DNA from: Phenylobacterium sp. LH3H17
GTDB lineage: Bacteria > Pseudomonadota > Alphaproteobacteria > Caulobacterales > Caulobacteraceae
Direction of reading: 5' to 3'
DNA: 64,000 bases
NCBI RefSeq assembly: GCF_024298925.1
Contig: NZ_CP101283.1
Coordinates: forward strand, 1,302,001 to 1,366,000
Under the pieces are notes generated by a model that did not search any database, had not been told where the DNA came from, and saw nothing but the letters and a program-made list of their open reading frames with translations. Shown piece by piece: positions 38,250 to 48,864 of this stretch (position 1 is its first letter; each line of letters starts with the position of its first letter). The position numbers and the translations under genes were made by a program.

Positions 38250-39482
38250 TCAGTCGACGATGGCCGAGTAGATCAGGCTCTTCAACTGGCCGCGGAAATT
38301 GAACGTCCCCGACGGCATGAGCTGGGTCATGAACACCACAGAGAGGTCTTCCTTGGGATCGACCCAGAAGATGGTCGAGGCCGCGCCGCCCCAATAATAG
38401 TCGCCGGTCCCCAGCGACCCGGTCTCCACCTGTCCCATGGTGGAGGCGAAGCCCAGGCCAAAGCCCACCCCGTCATTGGCGGTCTCCGAGAAGGTCCCGA
38501 GCGCCATGGTCGAGAGGTCCTTGCCGCCCGCCAGGTGGTTCATGTGCATCAATTCCAGCGTGCGCGGCCCGATGACCCGATGGCCGTCCAGCTCCCCGCC
38601 CCGGCGCAACATCTCGCAGAAGCGCAGATAGTCGGCCGTGGTGCCGGTCAGGCCGCCGCCGCCGGACTTGAAGCCCGGCTCGCTGATGAAGGCGCTGGTC
38701 GCCGGGTCGTCGATCAGCTTCAGCTGCTTGTCGGGTCCGCGCTGGTAGTTGGCGCAGAAGCGGTCGACCTTGTCGGGGGCTACGTAGAACGCCGTGTCGA
38801 CCATCCCGAGAGGGCCGAAGATCTCATCCTGCAGGTACTGGGCGAAGGGCTTTCCCGAGATCACCTCCACCAGGGCGCCGCAGATGTCGGTGGCGAGCGA
38901 GTACATCCAGCGCTCGCCGGGCTGATAGAGCAGGGGGACCTGGGCCAGCTTGTCGAGGAACTCCGCCATGGTGTCGGTGGATCCGGCGCTGCGGATCTTC
39001 AGCTCGCGATAGATCTTGTCCACCGGGTGCTGGATGCCGACGCCCGGCAGGCCGCCGCCGTAGGTGAAGCCGCCGGTGTGGCCGAGCACGTCGCGGAACG
39101 TGACGGGGCGCGTCGGGGCCTCGGTGACCATGTCCGCACCCTCGCCCGAGATCCACACACGGTGGTTCTTCCAGGACGGGACATAGCGGCTGACCGGGTC
39201 GTTGAGCTGGAAATAGCCCTTCTCATAGAGGGTCATCAGCGCGATCGAGGTGATCGGCTTGGTCATCGAATAGATGCGGAAGATGGCGTCGTCGGCCATC
39301 GGCTTGGCCCGCTCCAGGTCCATGGAGCCGAACGACTTCTGATAGGCCACATGGCCGTGGCGGGCGACCGCCACCTGACAGCCCATGATCTTCTTCGGAC
39401 CGATGTAGTTGCGCTCGAGGTGTTCGGTAATGCGTTCAAGGCGGCCGGCGTCGAGCCCGGTCCACTGAGATTGGGCGTCCAT
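38250..39482 (-). CDS. Serine hydrolase of the beta-lactamase/EstB family
   Basis: A 410-residue class C beta-lactamase-fold protein without a signal peptide. The nucleophile motif SMTKP (S-x-x-K, about residue 74) lies in FRIYSMTKPITSIALM. The tyrosine motif position reads MYSLATDICGALVEVISGKP, and a C-terminal WGGAASTIFWV replaces the KTG/HxG motif. Such proteins are usually esterases or peptidases rather than lactamases. Length matches EstB. The VOC gene follows. Confidence 0.88.
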   Translation of the reverse strand: MDAQSQWTGLDAGRLERITEHLERNYIGPKKIMGCQVAVARHGHVAYQKSFGSMDLERAKPMADDAIFRIYSMTKPITSIALMTLYEKGYFQLNDPVSRYVPSWKNHRVWISGEGADMVTEAPTRPVTFRDVLGHTGGFTYGGGLPGVGIQHPVDKIYRELKIRSAGSTDTMAEFLDKLAQVPLLYQPGERWMYSLATDICGALVEVISGKPFAQYLQDEIFGPLGMVDTAFYVAPDKVDRFCANYQRGPDKQLKLIDDPATSAFISEPGFKSGGGGLTGTTADYLRFCEMLRRGGELDGHRVIGPRTLELMHMNHLAGGKDLSTMALGTFSETANDGVGFGLGFASTMGQVETGSLGTGDYYWGGAASTIFWVDPKEDLSVVFMTQLMPSGTFNFRGQLKSLIYSAIVD

Positions 39483-39603
39483 AAAATATCCTCCCTAGAA
39501 TGGCGGTCGTTCTAATTGGCGGGCATCATGGGCGCGGCGGCATACGGATGCCAAGAAAAACACGCGACCGCTACGACCCTTGGGTGGATGGAGAACGACC
39601 GGA

Positions 39604-40086
39604 ATGCAGGCTTTGATGGCGCAGGCCGCGGTGCTGGGACAGCGCCTGAAAGACCGCAAGGAGACCGTGGCGGTCAATGAGAGCTCGTCGGGCGGCCTAG
39701 TCTCGGCGGCGCTGCTGTCGGTGCCGGGAGCCTCGGCCTATTTCATGGGCGGCGCGGTGGTCTACACCCCCAAGGCGCGCGTTCTGTTGACCGACATTCC
39801 GCGCGAGGCCCTCGCCGGCGTCCGCTCGTCCAGCGAGCCCTATGCCCTGCTCCTGGCGCGCAACGCCCGCGAACGCTACGGCGCCACCTGGGGCATCTCC
39901 GAGACCGGGGCGGCGGGGCCGACCGGCAATCCCTATGGCGACGCCGCCGGCCATACCTGCGTGGCCATCTCCGGACCGATGGAGATGGCGGTCACCATCG
40001 AGACCGGATCCGACGACCGCGCCGCCAACATGGAGGCCTTCGCCGCCGCCTGCCTGCGTATGCTGGAGGCGGCGACGCAGGACTGA
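39604..40086 (+). CDS. CinA C-terminal domain protein (nicotinamide-nucleotide amidohydrolase, PncC-like)
   Basis: A 160-residue stand-alone CinA domain: VAVNESSSGGLVSAALLSVP (family: AESCTGG, here with Cys replaced by Ser), MGGAVVYTPKARVLL and WGISETGAAGPTGNPYGDAA (family GxAGPTGG). Known members deamidate NMN to NaMN for NAD recycling. Activity is likely but the altered ESCTGG motif deserves a check. ATG 39604 follows ACGACCGGA; the frame opens at 39580. Confidence 0.83.
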   Translation: MQALMAQAAVLGQRLKDRKETVAVNESSSGGLVSAALLSVPGASAYFMGGAVVYTPKARVLLTDIPREALAGVRSSSEPYALLLARNARERYGATWGISETGAAGPTGNPYGDAAGHTCVAISGPMEMAVTIETGSDDRAANMEAFAAACLRMLEAATQD

Positions 40087-40192
40087 TTTGGCCCCTTGAA
40101 ACATCCCGATTTCGACCTCAAATTTTCCGCGACCGCCCGGTCGACAGGGCCGGAGCGGACCAGGGAAAGGATCGGATTCAGGAGATACGGCC

Positions 40193-40495
40193 ATGCGCCT
40201 GGCGACATCGGAACAGCTTATCCAACACCAAGGTCTCGGGGCGGCCCTCGAACGATGGCTGCGCCCGGCGGTCGGGTTCGGACATCCGCGGGACGTGCTG
40301 AAGGACCCACTGCTGGACCCCGCCGAGAAGCGCGCGGTGTTGTCGTCCTGGGCTTCGGACGCCTCGTCCGTCCAGGACCAACCCACCTTGAGGTGGTTGC
40401 TGGGCACGCCCGAGCCGGTCCCCTTGGCCGATATCCGCAAGGCCCTGGAACGGCTCGACCGCTGGGGCGACGGGGAGCCCCAGCCATTCAACTGA
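40193..40495 (+). CDS. Conserved hypothetical protein (100 aa)
   Basis: A 100-residue soluble protein (MRLATSEQLIQHQGLGAALE; DPLLDPAEKRAVLSSWASDA; ADIRKALERLDRWGDGEPQP). The DPxLxxxEKRAxLxSWASDA motif is recognisable from a small alphaproteobacterial family of unknown function. AGGAGA eight bases upstream fixes the start. Convergent with purL. Confidence 0.72.
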   Translation: MRLATSEQLIQHQGLGAALERWLRPAVGFGHPRDVLKDPLLDPAEKRAVLSSWASDASSVQDQPTLRWLLGTPEPVPLADIRKALERLDRWGDGEPQPFN

Positions 40496-40507
40496 TCCGC
40501 GGGGCCC

Positions 40508-42706
<2,199 letters not shown>

Positions 42707-42996
42707 GCCGGGCCTTCTACCCGGACTCGCCCGCCCGCGCGATAGGGCGATCAGTCGGTCAGCGCGTTGATCCGTCGCACGGCGCCCGGTCGGGCCGGTG
42801 TCGCCGATCTCCCAGCCGGCGCCGGCCACCGCCAGTGGCGGCGCGGGCAGCGTTCCGACCGTGACCGGACGCAGCCTGTTCTCTTCTGCGGCCGCCCGCT
42901 CGCGCCCGTCACTTACGTTCAAAGATGGCTGGCTGACTTACAAGAGTAGTTCAAGAAGCTGAGCCGGAATCACGCGAGGGTGATAAGCTTGACCAC
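42707..42996. other. 290-bp gap upstream of purL
   Basis: On the minus strand the purL frame stays open for 72 more codons, but with no family match. On the plus strand nothing credible. No operator recognised; the purL promoter is presumably here. Confidence 0.4.
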
Positions 42997-43021
42997 GGAA
43001 CGTTCTCCAAAAAGAACAGTT
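42997..43021 (+). promoter_or_regulatory. Candidate EcfG/SigT general-stress promoter
   Basis: GGAAC (42997-43001), a 17-base spacer, then GTT (43019-43021) fits the alphaproteobacterial general-stress consensus GGAAC-N16/17-GTT. It points toward the Gln-rich small gene. Confidence 0.6.
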
Positions 43022-43075
43022 GCTTACGTCGTACCGCGCCGCAGCGGCGCACAGATGAGGATGATGGGAAACGAC

Positions 43076-43297
43076 ATGGGCAACGAACAGAATCGCGATC
43101 CGCAACAGCAGCAGAACGACCCGCAACGGCAAAATCCCGGCCAGCAACAACAGCAGGGCGAGGACCGCGATCGCCAAGGCCAGCAAGGTCAACAGGGCGG
43201 GCAACAGGGCGGACAGGGCCAGCAAGGCCAGGCCGGTCAATCGGGCCGTCCCGATCAGCAAGGCGATCAGGCCGGCAGGGACGACATGGACCGCTGA
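43076..43297 (+). CDS. Small Gln/Gly-rich disordered protein
   Basis: A 73-residue low-complexity protein (MGNEQNRDPQQQQNDP, then GQQ/GGQ repeats, ending GRDDMDR) dominated by Gln, Gly, Asp and Arg, with no hydrophobic core: probably intrinsically disordered. In-frame ATGs at 43055, 43061 and 43064 are alternative starts; 43076 follows GATGGGAAACGAC. The stress promoter upstream and a terminator downstream make it a genuine single-gene unit. Resembles general-stress small hydrophilic proteins by composition only. Confidence 0.6.
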   Translation: MGNEQNRDPQQQQNDPQRQNPGQQQQQGEDRDRQGQQGQQGGQQGGQGQQGQAGQSGRPDQQGDQAGRDDMDR

Positions 43298-43341
43298 CGG
43301 ACGTCTTGAGCGGCGAGACTCGTCACTCGAAACGCAGAGAG

Positions 43342-43372
43342 AGGGCCGACGCCACCAGGCGCCGGCCCTTTC
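43342..43372 (+). terminator. Rho-independent terminator of the Gln-rich gene
   Basis: GGGCCGACGCC ACCA GGCGCCGGCCC forms an 11-bp stem with one mismatch, followed by TTTCGTT. Confidence 0.85.
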
Positions 43373-43383
43373 GTTGATCGGCC

Positions 43384-43458
43384 TCAGACGGTGAACCCCC
43401 GCTGCCCCAGGCTCGCCGCCAGATTGGCCCGGAGGAGACAGGCCAACAGCTCAGTCAT
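43384..43458 (-). pseudogene. N-terminal fragment of an M56/BlaR1-type membrane peptidase
   Basis: Twenty-four codons, MTELLACLLRANLAASLGQR then GFTV and TGA. The first 16 residues match the usual beginning of M56 (BlaR1/MecR1) sensors (LLRANLAAS), which should continue as a transmembrane helix but here break into unrelated sequence. Its ATG overlaps the end of the blaI fragment, as in intact blaI-blaR operons. Decayed remnant. Confidence 0.65.
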
Positions 43459-43645
43459 CGCTTAGCTCCTCGATAAGCTTCTTCAGCTGGGCGATCTCGG
43501 CGGGCTTCAGCGCTCGCCGCTTGGCGAAATGGACCACCATCGGCGCGAGCTGGCCGTCGAACAGCCGGTCCAGCAGGTCCTGGCTCTCGGCCTGGACATA
43601 GTTCTCTCGCGCGACCAGCGGCCGGTACTGGTGGCGGCCGTCCAC
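43451..43645 (-). pseudogene. C-terminal fragment of a BlaI/MecI/CopY-family repressor
   Basis: The frame reads [20 protein letters not shown], then DRLFDGQLAPMVVHFAKR and LKPAEIAQLKKLIEELSDD: the dimerisation half of a BlaI-family repressor. The N-terminal winged helix is missing; just upstream the frame is closed by TGA. A GTG at 43645 could still start a 64-residue peptide, but without a DNA-binding domain it would not be a normal repressor. Confidence 0.75.
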
Positions 43646-43736
43646 CCGCTCGGGCTGTCATGCGGCCGCAAGAATCGCCAAGTCCGCAACCCCCTCTATG
43701 CTAGTATGGGGCGCTGAAACAGCAGCTTGGGACGGA

Positions 43737-44585
43737 ATGTCGGTTCGCACGGTCTTGTCGTCTGGGTCGATCGAGGTGGTCGACTATCGGTGCGAGGCGG
43801 GCCCCTCGGCGGCGCCTTTTGCCGAGCACCATGACGCCACCTGCGTCTCCTATGTGCGAAGGGGCAGTTTCGGCTACCGGCTGGGCGGCAAGACCTTTGA
43901 GATGGTGGCGGGCTCGACCGTCATCGGCCGCGCTGGCGATGACTATGTCTGCACCCACGACCACCAGTGCGGTGACGAGTGCCTGGCCTTCCAGCTGTCG
44001 CCGGCCCTGCTCGAGGCCCTGGGCGGCAATCCGGAAGTCTGGCGCACCGGCGGGGTCGCGCCGCTGCCGGAGTTGGTGGTCCTGGGCGAACTGGCGCAAT
44101 CGGCGGCCGAGGGCCGCAGCGATGTCGGCATGGACGAGGCCGGCATGCTCTACGCCGCCCGCTTCGTCTCGACGGTGACCGGCCAGCGCCGCGCCCCGCC
44201 GCAGGCCGTGGGCCGCGACCGCCGCCGGGCGGTCGATGCGGCCCTTTGGATCGACGCTAACGCCCATCAGGCCGTGGACCTCGACGGGGCGGCTCGCGAG
44301 GCGGGGCTGAGCCCGTTCCACTTCCTGCGCCTGTTCGCCAAGGTCCTGGGTGTCACGCCGCACCAGTACCTGGTCCGCTCCCGGCTGCGCCGCGCCGCGC
44401 GGATGCTGGCCCAGGACCAGGGCTCGATCACCGACGTGGCCTATGATGTCGGGTTCGGCGATCTGTCGAACTTCGTGCGGACCTTCAGCCGGGCGGCGGG
44501 CGTCTCGCCGCGCGCCTTCCGCAAGGCGGCCAAAGGCGATCGCAAGATCCTCCAAGAACGGCTGGCGACCTCCACCCTAGGGTGA
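43737..44585 (+). CDS. AraC-family transcriptional regulator
   Basis: A 282-residue regulator with an N-terminal cupin-like sensing domain (about 1-150: [40 protein letters not shown]) containing several His/Cys residues, and a C-terminal double HTH (about 180-280: [40 protein letters not shown]). Start 43737 (ACGGAATG) is preferred over 43698. The VOC and SRPBCC genes follow in the same direction within 30 bp, so it probably regulates this small operon. Confidence 0.88.
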   Translation: MSVRTVLSSGSIEVVDYRCEAGPSAAPFAEHHDATCVSYVRRGSFGYRLGGKTFEMVAGSTVIGRAGDDYVCTHDHQCGDECLAFQLSPALLEALGGNPEVWRTGGVAPLPELVVLGELAQSAAEGRSDVGMDEAGMLYAARFVSTVTGQRRAPPQAVGRDRRRAVDAALWIDANAHQAVDLDGAAREAGLSPFHFLRLFAKVLGVTPHQYLVRSRLRRAARMLAQDQGSITDVAYDVGFGDLSNFVRTFSRAAGVSPRAFRKAAKGDRKILQERLATSTLG

Positions 44586-44610
44586 CCTCCGATCCAACGG
44601 AGGTTCCCCC

Positions 44611-44973
44611 ATGTACGACCATATCGGCTTGAGAGTGAAAGACGTGGCGGCGAGCGCCCGGTTCTACGCCGCGGCGCTGGCCCCGCTGGGCTGCGTCAAG
44701 AGCTATGAGGACGCCGAGGGCGCCGGCTTCGGCCCGCCCGGCAGTCCGGCCCTGTGGCTCTATGCCGGCGGAGACGGGTCACAGGGCGCCCATTTAGCCT
44801 TCCGCGCCCCGAGCCGCGAGGCGGTCGCGGTCTTCCATACGGCGGGCCTGGCGGCCGGCGGCAAGGACAACGGCGAGGCGGGCCTGCGCCTGGACTACAG
44901 CCCGACCTACTACGCCGCCTTCCTGATCGATCCCGACGGCAACAATATCGAAGCCGTCTGGGGGACCGAATAG
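44611..44973 (+). CDS. VOC (glyoxalase-fold) family protein
   Basis: A 120-residue VOC protein: MYDHIGLRVKDVAASARFYA starts module 1, HLAFRAPSREAVAVFHTAGL module 2, and YYAAFLIDPDGNNIEAVW gives the D-P-D-G-N-N-I-E metal signature. GGAGG lies six bases before the ATG. Its TAG overlaps the GTG of the next gene by one base (TAGTG), implying coupling. Confidence 0.9.
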   Translation: MYDHIGLRVKDVAASARFYAAALAPLGCVKSYEDAEGAGFGPPGSPALWLYAGGDGSQGAHLAFRAPSREAVAVFHTAGLAAGGKDNGEAGLRLDYSPTYYAAFLIDPDGNNIEAVWGTE

Positions 44974-45365
44974 TGGCCTCGATCCGCAAGGAGATCACCG
45001 TCGAGGTCGGAGCCGACCTCGCCTGGTCGATGTTGCGCCAGATGGACCAGGCCCACAAGGCCTTCGCCCCCGTGCTCACCGACTGCCGAATGGAGGGCGA
45101 CGCCCGCATCGTCACCTTCGCCAGCGGCATGGTGGCCAAGGAGTTGATCGTCGACATCGACGACGCAGCCAAGCGGGTGGTCTATGCGGTGGTGGACGGC
45201 GCGCCCGTCCACCACAACGCCTCCTTCGAGGTCTTCGCCGAGGGCGACGGACGTTGCCGGATCGTCTGGATCACCGACGTCCTGCCGCACAGCTTCTTGG
45301 AGGTCGCAGGTCCCCTGACCGATGCCGGCAACGCGGCCTTGAAGCGGAACCTGGAGGCGCTTTAG
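44973..45365 (+). CDS. SRPBCC (START-like) family protein
   Basis: A 130-residue START-like lipid/ligand-binding fold protein: SIRKEITVEVGADLAWSMLR at the start, FASGMVAKELIVDIDDAAKR and FEVFAEGDGRCRIVWITDVL strands, and the long C-terminal helix LTDAGNAALKRNLEAL. GTG start at 44973 overlaps the VOC stop. Ligand unknown. The AraC-VOC-SRPBCC cluster looks like a small detoxification or catabolic unit. Convergent with purQ, two bases apart. Confidence 0.88.
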   Translation: MASIRKEITVEVGADLAWSMLRQMDQAHKAFAPVLTDCRMEGDARIVTFASGMVAKELIVDIDDAAKRVVYAVVDGAPVHHNASFEVFAEGDGRCRIVWITDVLPHSFLEVAGPLTDAGNAALKRNLEAL

Positions 45366-45367
45366 GC

Positions 45368-46030
45368 CTAGGCGCTGGCGAGCGCGCTCTGGAAGAGCAG
45401 CGCGCCGTCGGCCGAGCCGAGCTCGGCCTCGAAGGCCCGGTCGGGATGGGGCATGAGGCCCAGGACATTGCCCTTCGAGTTGACGATCCCGGCGATGTCG
45501 CGCGACGAGCCGTTCGGGTTGTCGAGATAGCGGAACACCACCTGGCCCTCGCCCTCGAGACGGTCGAGGGTCTCCTCGTCGGCGAAAAAGTTACCCTCCC
45601 CGTTGCCGACGGTCATCTCCACCTCCCGACGGCCGCCATAGGCGGCGGTGAAGCGGGTCTGGGCGTTGGTGACCTCCAGGCCGACCGGCTTGCACACGTA
45701 TTTCAGGCCCTCGTTGCGCAGCAGCGCGCCGGGCAGCATCCGGGCCTCCGTCAGCACCTGGAAGCCGTTGCAGATCCCCACCGTCGCCACGCCGCGCTCG
45801 GCCGCCGCCTTGACCTCGGACATCACCGGCGACAGGGCCGCGATGGCCGCGCAGCGCAGGTAGTCGCCGTAGGAGAATCCGCCTGGCAGGACGATCAGGT
45901 CGAGGCCCGCGGGCAGTGCGGTCTCCGCGTGCCAGACCATCTCCACCGAGGCGCCGGTGGAGCGCTCGATGGCGACCTTGCAGTCGCGGTCGCAGTTGGA
46001 ACCGGGGAAGACGATGACGGCGGCTTTCAT
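45368..46030 (-). CDS. purQ: Phosphoribosylformylglycinamidine synthase, glutaminase subunit
   Basis: The 220-residue class I glutamine amidotransferase that feeds ammonia to PurL. Seen: [35 protein letters not shown], catalytic Cys in [18 protein letters not shown] (about 87), and the catalytic His/Glu region [20 protein letters not shown] near the C-terminus. Complete. Part of the purC-purS-lipoprotein-purQ run. Confidence 0.97.
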   Translation of the reverse strand: MKAAVIVFPGSNCDRDCKVAIERSTGASVEMVWHAETALPAGLDLIVLPGGFSYGDYLRCAAIAALSPVMSEVKAAAERGVATVGICNGFQVLTEARMLPGALLRNEGLKYVCKPVGLEVTNAQTRFTAAYGGRREVEMTVGNGEGNFFADEETLDRLEGEGQVVFRYLDNPNGSSRDIAGIVNSKGNVLGLMPHPDRAFEAELGSADGALLFQSALASA

Positions 46031-46111
46031 GGGCGGTTCTCTAGGCGCATTCGTCGAGGATTGGGAGGGCTGGTTCCACGGGATCCGGGGCGGGGAAGAG
46101 GTGGCAGGCGC

Positions 46112-46492
46112 TCATCGTGTGTCCAGTCCCCCGAGATAGGACATCAGCTGGTCGAAGCCCTTCCGGTCGCCATACGGGCAGCCGGTGTTCTCCATGACAG
46201 TGGCCCCGCCCTTGCGGGCCGCCACCTGCCGGATGATCGCTGGATGACCCGGCGCGCCGGGTTCGGTGAACACGAAGGCCAGGGTCCCATCCGGCGTCGC
46301 ATAGTAGCGATAAGGCTCGCCCGGGCTTCGCGGGGCAGGCTTGATATCGGGCAGGGCCAGGACGTCGGCCGACAGGGCTTCATAGGTCCGACTGCAGTCG
46401 AGCCTGAAGGCCGATGGCGGCGGCGCGGGCGTGGCGGCCGGCGCGCAGGCCTGGGCCGTCAGAAGGATGGCGATGAGGGCTTGGGCCCTCAC
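46112..46492 (-). CDS. Lipoprotein-like gene inserted between purS and purQ
   Basis: A 126-residue protein. GTG at 46492 overlaps the purS TGA by 4 bp (GTGA). N-terminus VRAQALIAILLTAQACAPAA carries a lipobox-like LTAQAC, so it is probably a lipoprotein. The mature part (FRLDCSRTYEALSADVLALP, NTGCPYGDRKGFDQLMSYLG) has two Cys. No family recognised. Coupled to purine genes by position only. Confidence 0.7.
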   Translation of the reverse strand: MRAQALIAILLTAQACAPAATPAPPPSAFRLDCSRTYEALSADVLALPDIKPAPRSPGEPYRYYATPDGTLAFVFTEPGAPGHPAIIRQVAARKGGATVMENTGCPYGDRKGFDQLMSYLGGLDTR

Positions 46493-46728
46493 GCCACCTC
46501 GACGCGGTAGCTTTCGATGACCGTGTTGGCGAGCAGCTTCTCGCACATCTGCTTGACCTCGGCCTCGGCCGCCGCGGCGTCGGAGGCCTTCAGGTCGAAC
46601 TCGATGGTCTTGCCGACGCGAACCCCGTCCACCTCGGGCCAGCCCAGGCCGTGCAGGGCGTTCTCGACCGCCTTGCCCTGGACGTCCAGGACGCCGGGTT
46701 TCAGGAACACATGAACTTTCGCGCGCAC
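46489..46728 (-). CDS. purS: Phosphoribosylformylglycinamidine synthase subunit PurS
   Basis: The 79-residue bridging subunit of the PurL-PurQ-PurS complex: MRAKVHVFLKPGVLDVQGKA, VENALHGLGWPEVDGVRVGK, IEFDL and ANTVIESYRVEV are family-typical. GTG start at 46728 overlaps the purC stop by one base (TAGTG), so translation is coupled. Confidence 0.95.
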   Translation of the reverse strand: MRAKVHVFLKPGVLDVQGKAVENALHGLGWPEVDGVRVGKTIEFDLKASDAAAAEAEVKQMCEKLLANTVIESYRVEVA

Positions 46729-47486
46729 TAGTGCAGACCTCCTTGGATCACGGTGGGCATCTCTTTCATGATGCCCAGCCGGCGGGCGACTTCGGTGTAG
46801 CCCTCGATGACGTCGCCCATGTCGCGGCGGAAGCGGTCCTTGTCCAGCTTCTCGTTGGTCTGGGTGTCCCAGAGCCGGCAGGAATCGGGGCTGATCTCGT
46901 CGGCCAGCAGGACGCGGGAGAAGTCGTTTTCATAGACCCGGCCGAACTCCACCTTGAAGTCGACCAGAGTGATGCCGACCCCGGCGAACAGGCCGGTCAG
47001 GAAGTCGTTCACCCGCAGGGTCAGGGCCATCATGTCGTCGATCTCCTGGGTCGACGCCCAGTTGAAGGCGGTGATGTGCTCCTCGGCGACCATGGGATCG
47101 TTGAGCTTGTCGTCCTTCAGGTAGAACTCGATGATCGAGCGGGGCAGGGCCTGGCCCTCGGGCAGGCCGAAGCGCTGCGACAGCGAGCCGGCCGCCACGT
47201 TTCGGCAGACCACCTCCAGCGGAATGATCTCCACCTCGCGGATCAGCTGCTCGCGCAGGTTCAGCCGCTTGATGAGGTGGTTCTGAACCCCGATCGAGTT
47301 CAGCTTGATCATCACATACTCGCTGATCCTGTTGTTGATGACGCCCTTGCCCTCAAGGATCGCTTTCTTCTGCGAATTGAAGGCGGTAGCGTCATCTTTG
47401 AAGTACTGGATCAAGGTGCCGGGCTCCGGACCCTCATAGAGGATCTTGGCCTTGCCCTCGTAAATCTTCTTGCGGCGGGTGGTCAT
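46728..47486 (-). CDS. purC: SAICAR synthase
   Basis: The 252-residue phosphoribosylaminoimidazole-succinocarboxamide synthase (CAIR + Asp + ATP to SAICAR). Seen: [69 protein letters not shown] and [14 protein letters not shown]. Complete. First gene of the purCS run, 1-bp overlap with purS. Confidence 0.97.
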   Translation of the reverse strand: MTTRRKKIYEGKAKILYEGPEPGTLIQYFKDDATAFNSQKKAILEGKGVINNRISEYVMIKLNSIGVQNHLIKRLNLREQLIREVEIIPLEVVCRNVAAGSLSQRFGLPEGQALPRSIIEFYLKDDKLNDPMVAEEHITAFNWASTQEIDDMMALTLRVNDFLTGLFAGVGITLVDFKVEFGRVYENDFSRVLLADEISPDSCRLWDTQTNEKLDKDRFRRDMGDVIEGYTEVARRLGIMKEMPTVIQGGLH

Positions 47487-47683
47487 AAACGCCTTCTCCG
47501 AGGGCGAGGGTTAGCCGAGCCGTCGACTCGACCTCTCGCCCATATGAGGCCTGATGAGGATTAGCGGAACGGCAGGGCGCGCGCAAACGGCGCAGGCGCC
47601 ATGTCGCGATGCGGCGCGTTTACGTTGCGAGCGCGCGGCTCAAGAGATATGCAACGCGCGACGGACGACCCACTGGGGAACAC

Positions 47684-48004
47684 ATGACCACCTTCAACGA
47701 TCGAGAGCGCGGCTTCGAGAAGAAGTACGAGCTCGACCAGGAGCAGGAATTCAAGGCCGGCGCGCGGCGCAACCGCATGCTGGGCGAATGGGCCGCGGCC
47801 CTGATGGGCCTGGGAGACGACAGCATCGCCGAATACGCCAAGGCGGTGGTGAAGTCCGACTTCGAGCTGCCCGGCGACGAGGACGTGCTGCGCAAGGTGT
47901 TCGAGGACCTGAAGGGGTCCGGCGTCGCCATCACCGAGGGTGAGGTGCGCATGAAGATGGACGAGTTGCTGGCCCAGGCCCGCGAGCAGATCCGCGGCGG
48001 CTGA
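47684..48004 (+). CDS. DUF1476 protein (F1-ATPase inhibitor, zeta-subunit type)
   Basis: A 106-residue alpha-helical protein: MTTFNDRERGFEKKYELDQE, then FKAGARRNRMLGEWAAALMG, then DSIAEYAKAVVKSDFELPGD. This is the DUF1476 family, whose Paracoccus member is the zeta subunit that inhibits F1FO-ATPase hydrolysis. Start at 47684 follows CTGGGGAACAC; the frame opens at 47609. Divergent from purC, with a terminator after it. Confidence 0.9.
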   Translation: MTTFNDRERGFEKKYELDQEQEFKAGARRNRMLGEWAAALMGLGDDSIAEYAKAVVKSDFELPGDEDVLRKVFEDLKGSGVAITEGEVRMKMDELLAQAREQIRGG

Positions 48005-48028
48005 CCGCCCAGGCGCCTGTCGAGCCTA

Positions 48029-48062
48029 AGAACGCCGTCCGCAAGGGCGGCGTTTCTGTTTG
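48029..48062 (+). terminator. Rho-independent terminator of the DUF1476 gene
   Basis: AACGCCGTCC GCAA GGGCGGCGTT is a 10-bp stem with one G-T pair, followed by TCTGTTT. Confidence 0.85.
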
Positions 48063-48099
48063 CGCGGCCGGCCGGGCTTGCCCAATTACATCGATGAGT

Positions 48100-48111
48100 G
48101 TCTAATTAGAC
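48100..48111. promoter_or_regulatory. Candidate ArsR-type operator
   Basis: GTCTAATTAGAC is a perfect 12-bp palindrome 21 bp before the ArsR-type gene, typical in position for self-regulation. Confidence 0.5.
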
Positions 48112-48132
48112 CACTGTCGATGGAGCGGCGCC

Positions 48133-48708
48133 ATGCCCGAATCCCACCTCCAGGTCCTGCTGGCCTTCTTCAAGGCCATGTCCAACGAGAGCCGGCTGCG
48201 TATCGTCGGCCTGCTGAGCGAGCGCGAGCGCAGCGTCCAGGAGCTGGCCGAGCTGCTGGACCTCAAGGAGCCCACCGTCTCCCACCACCTGGCGGTGCTC
48301 AAGGACCTGGGCCTGGTCAGCGTGCGCGCGGCCGGCACCACCCGCTGGCACGCGCTCAACGCGCAGGCCCTGGAGGCTATGAACCGCACCCTGCTGGAGC
48401 CCGCCGCGGCCCTGGCGCCCCCCGCCGCCGAAAGTTGGGAGGACAAGGTGCTGGCCGCCTTCGTCGAGCCGGACGGGACGCTCAAGCTCATCCCCGCCAG
48501 CCGCCGCAAACGCACGGTGATCCTGAAATGGCTGACAGCCAAGTTCGAGGATGGCCGGCGCTACCCCGAGGCGGAGGTCAACGCCCTGATCCAACGCCAT
48601 CACTGGGACAGCGCCACCCTGCGCCGCGAGCTGATCGGCGCCGGGATGATGGCGCGGCACGACAATGTCTACTGGCGGCTGCCGCAGGCCGACTGGCGGG
48701 TGGGATAG
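48133..48708 (+). CDS. ArsR-family regulator with C-terminal DUF2087
   Basis: A 191-residue protein. Residues about 5-85 form an ArsR winged helix (LAFFKAMSNESRLRIVGLLS, VQELAELLDLKEPTVSHHLA). Residues about 105-190 are DUF2087 (TLKLIPASRRKRTVILKWLT, then YPEAEVNALIQRHHWDSATL, LRRELIGAGMMARHDN). No metal-binding Cys cluster is seen, so it is probably not a metal sensor. A palindrome sits at the promoter. Confidence 0.9.
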   Translation: MPESHLQVLLAFFKAMSNESRLRIVGLLSERERSVQELAELLDLKEPTVSHHLAVLKDLGLVSVRAAGTTRWHALNAQALEAMNRTLLEPAAALAPPAAESWEDKVLAAFVEPDGTLKLIPASRRKRTVILKWLTAKFEDGRRYPEAEVNALIQRHHWDSATLRRELIGAGMMARHDNVYWRLPQADWRVG

Positions 48709-48864
48709 GACGGACCGCTCAAGAAATGTCGGCGCGCGATTCATGGGGAGTTTGCAGCGCCCTCGACCAACCTCGAAAGTCCGCCGGAAGGTCGGCTTCG
48801 CGGCGACCGGCGGATCGATCTCGCCAACCGGCGCTCCTGACTCAGAAAAGCCGTCGGCAGGCCG

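Noticed and set aside
42707-42922. 72-codon in-frame extension of purL ([14 protein letters not shown]...)
   Set aside because: PurL similarity begins at 42706, and the extension has no family match. A link to the lost M56 sensor gene was considered but cannot be supported.
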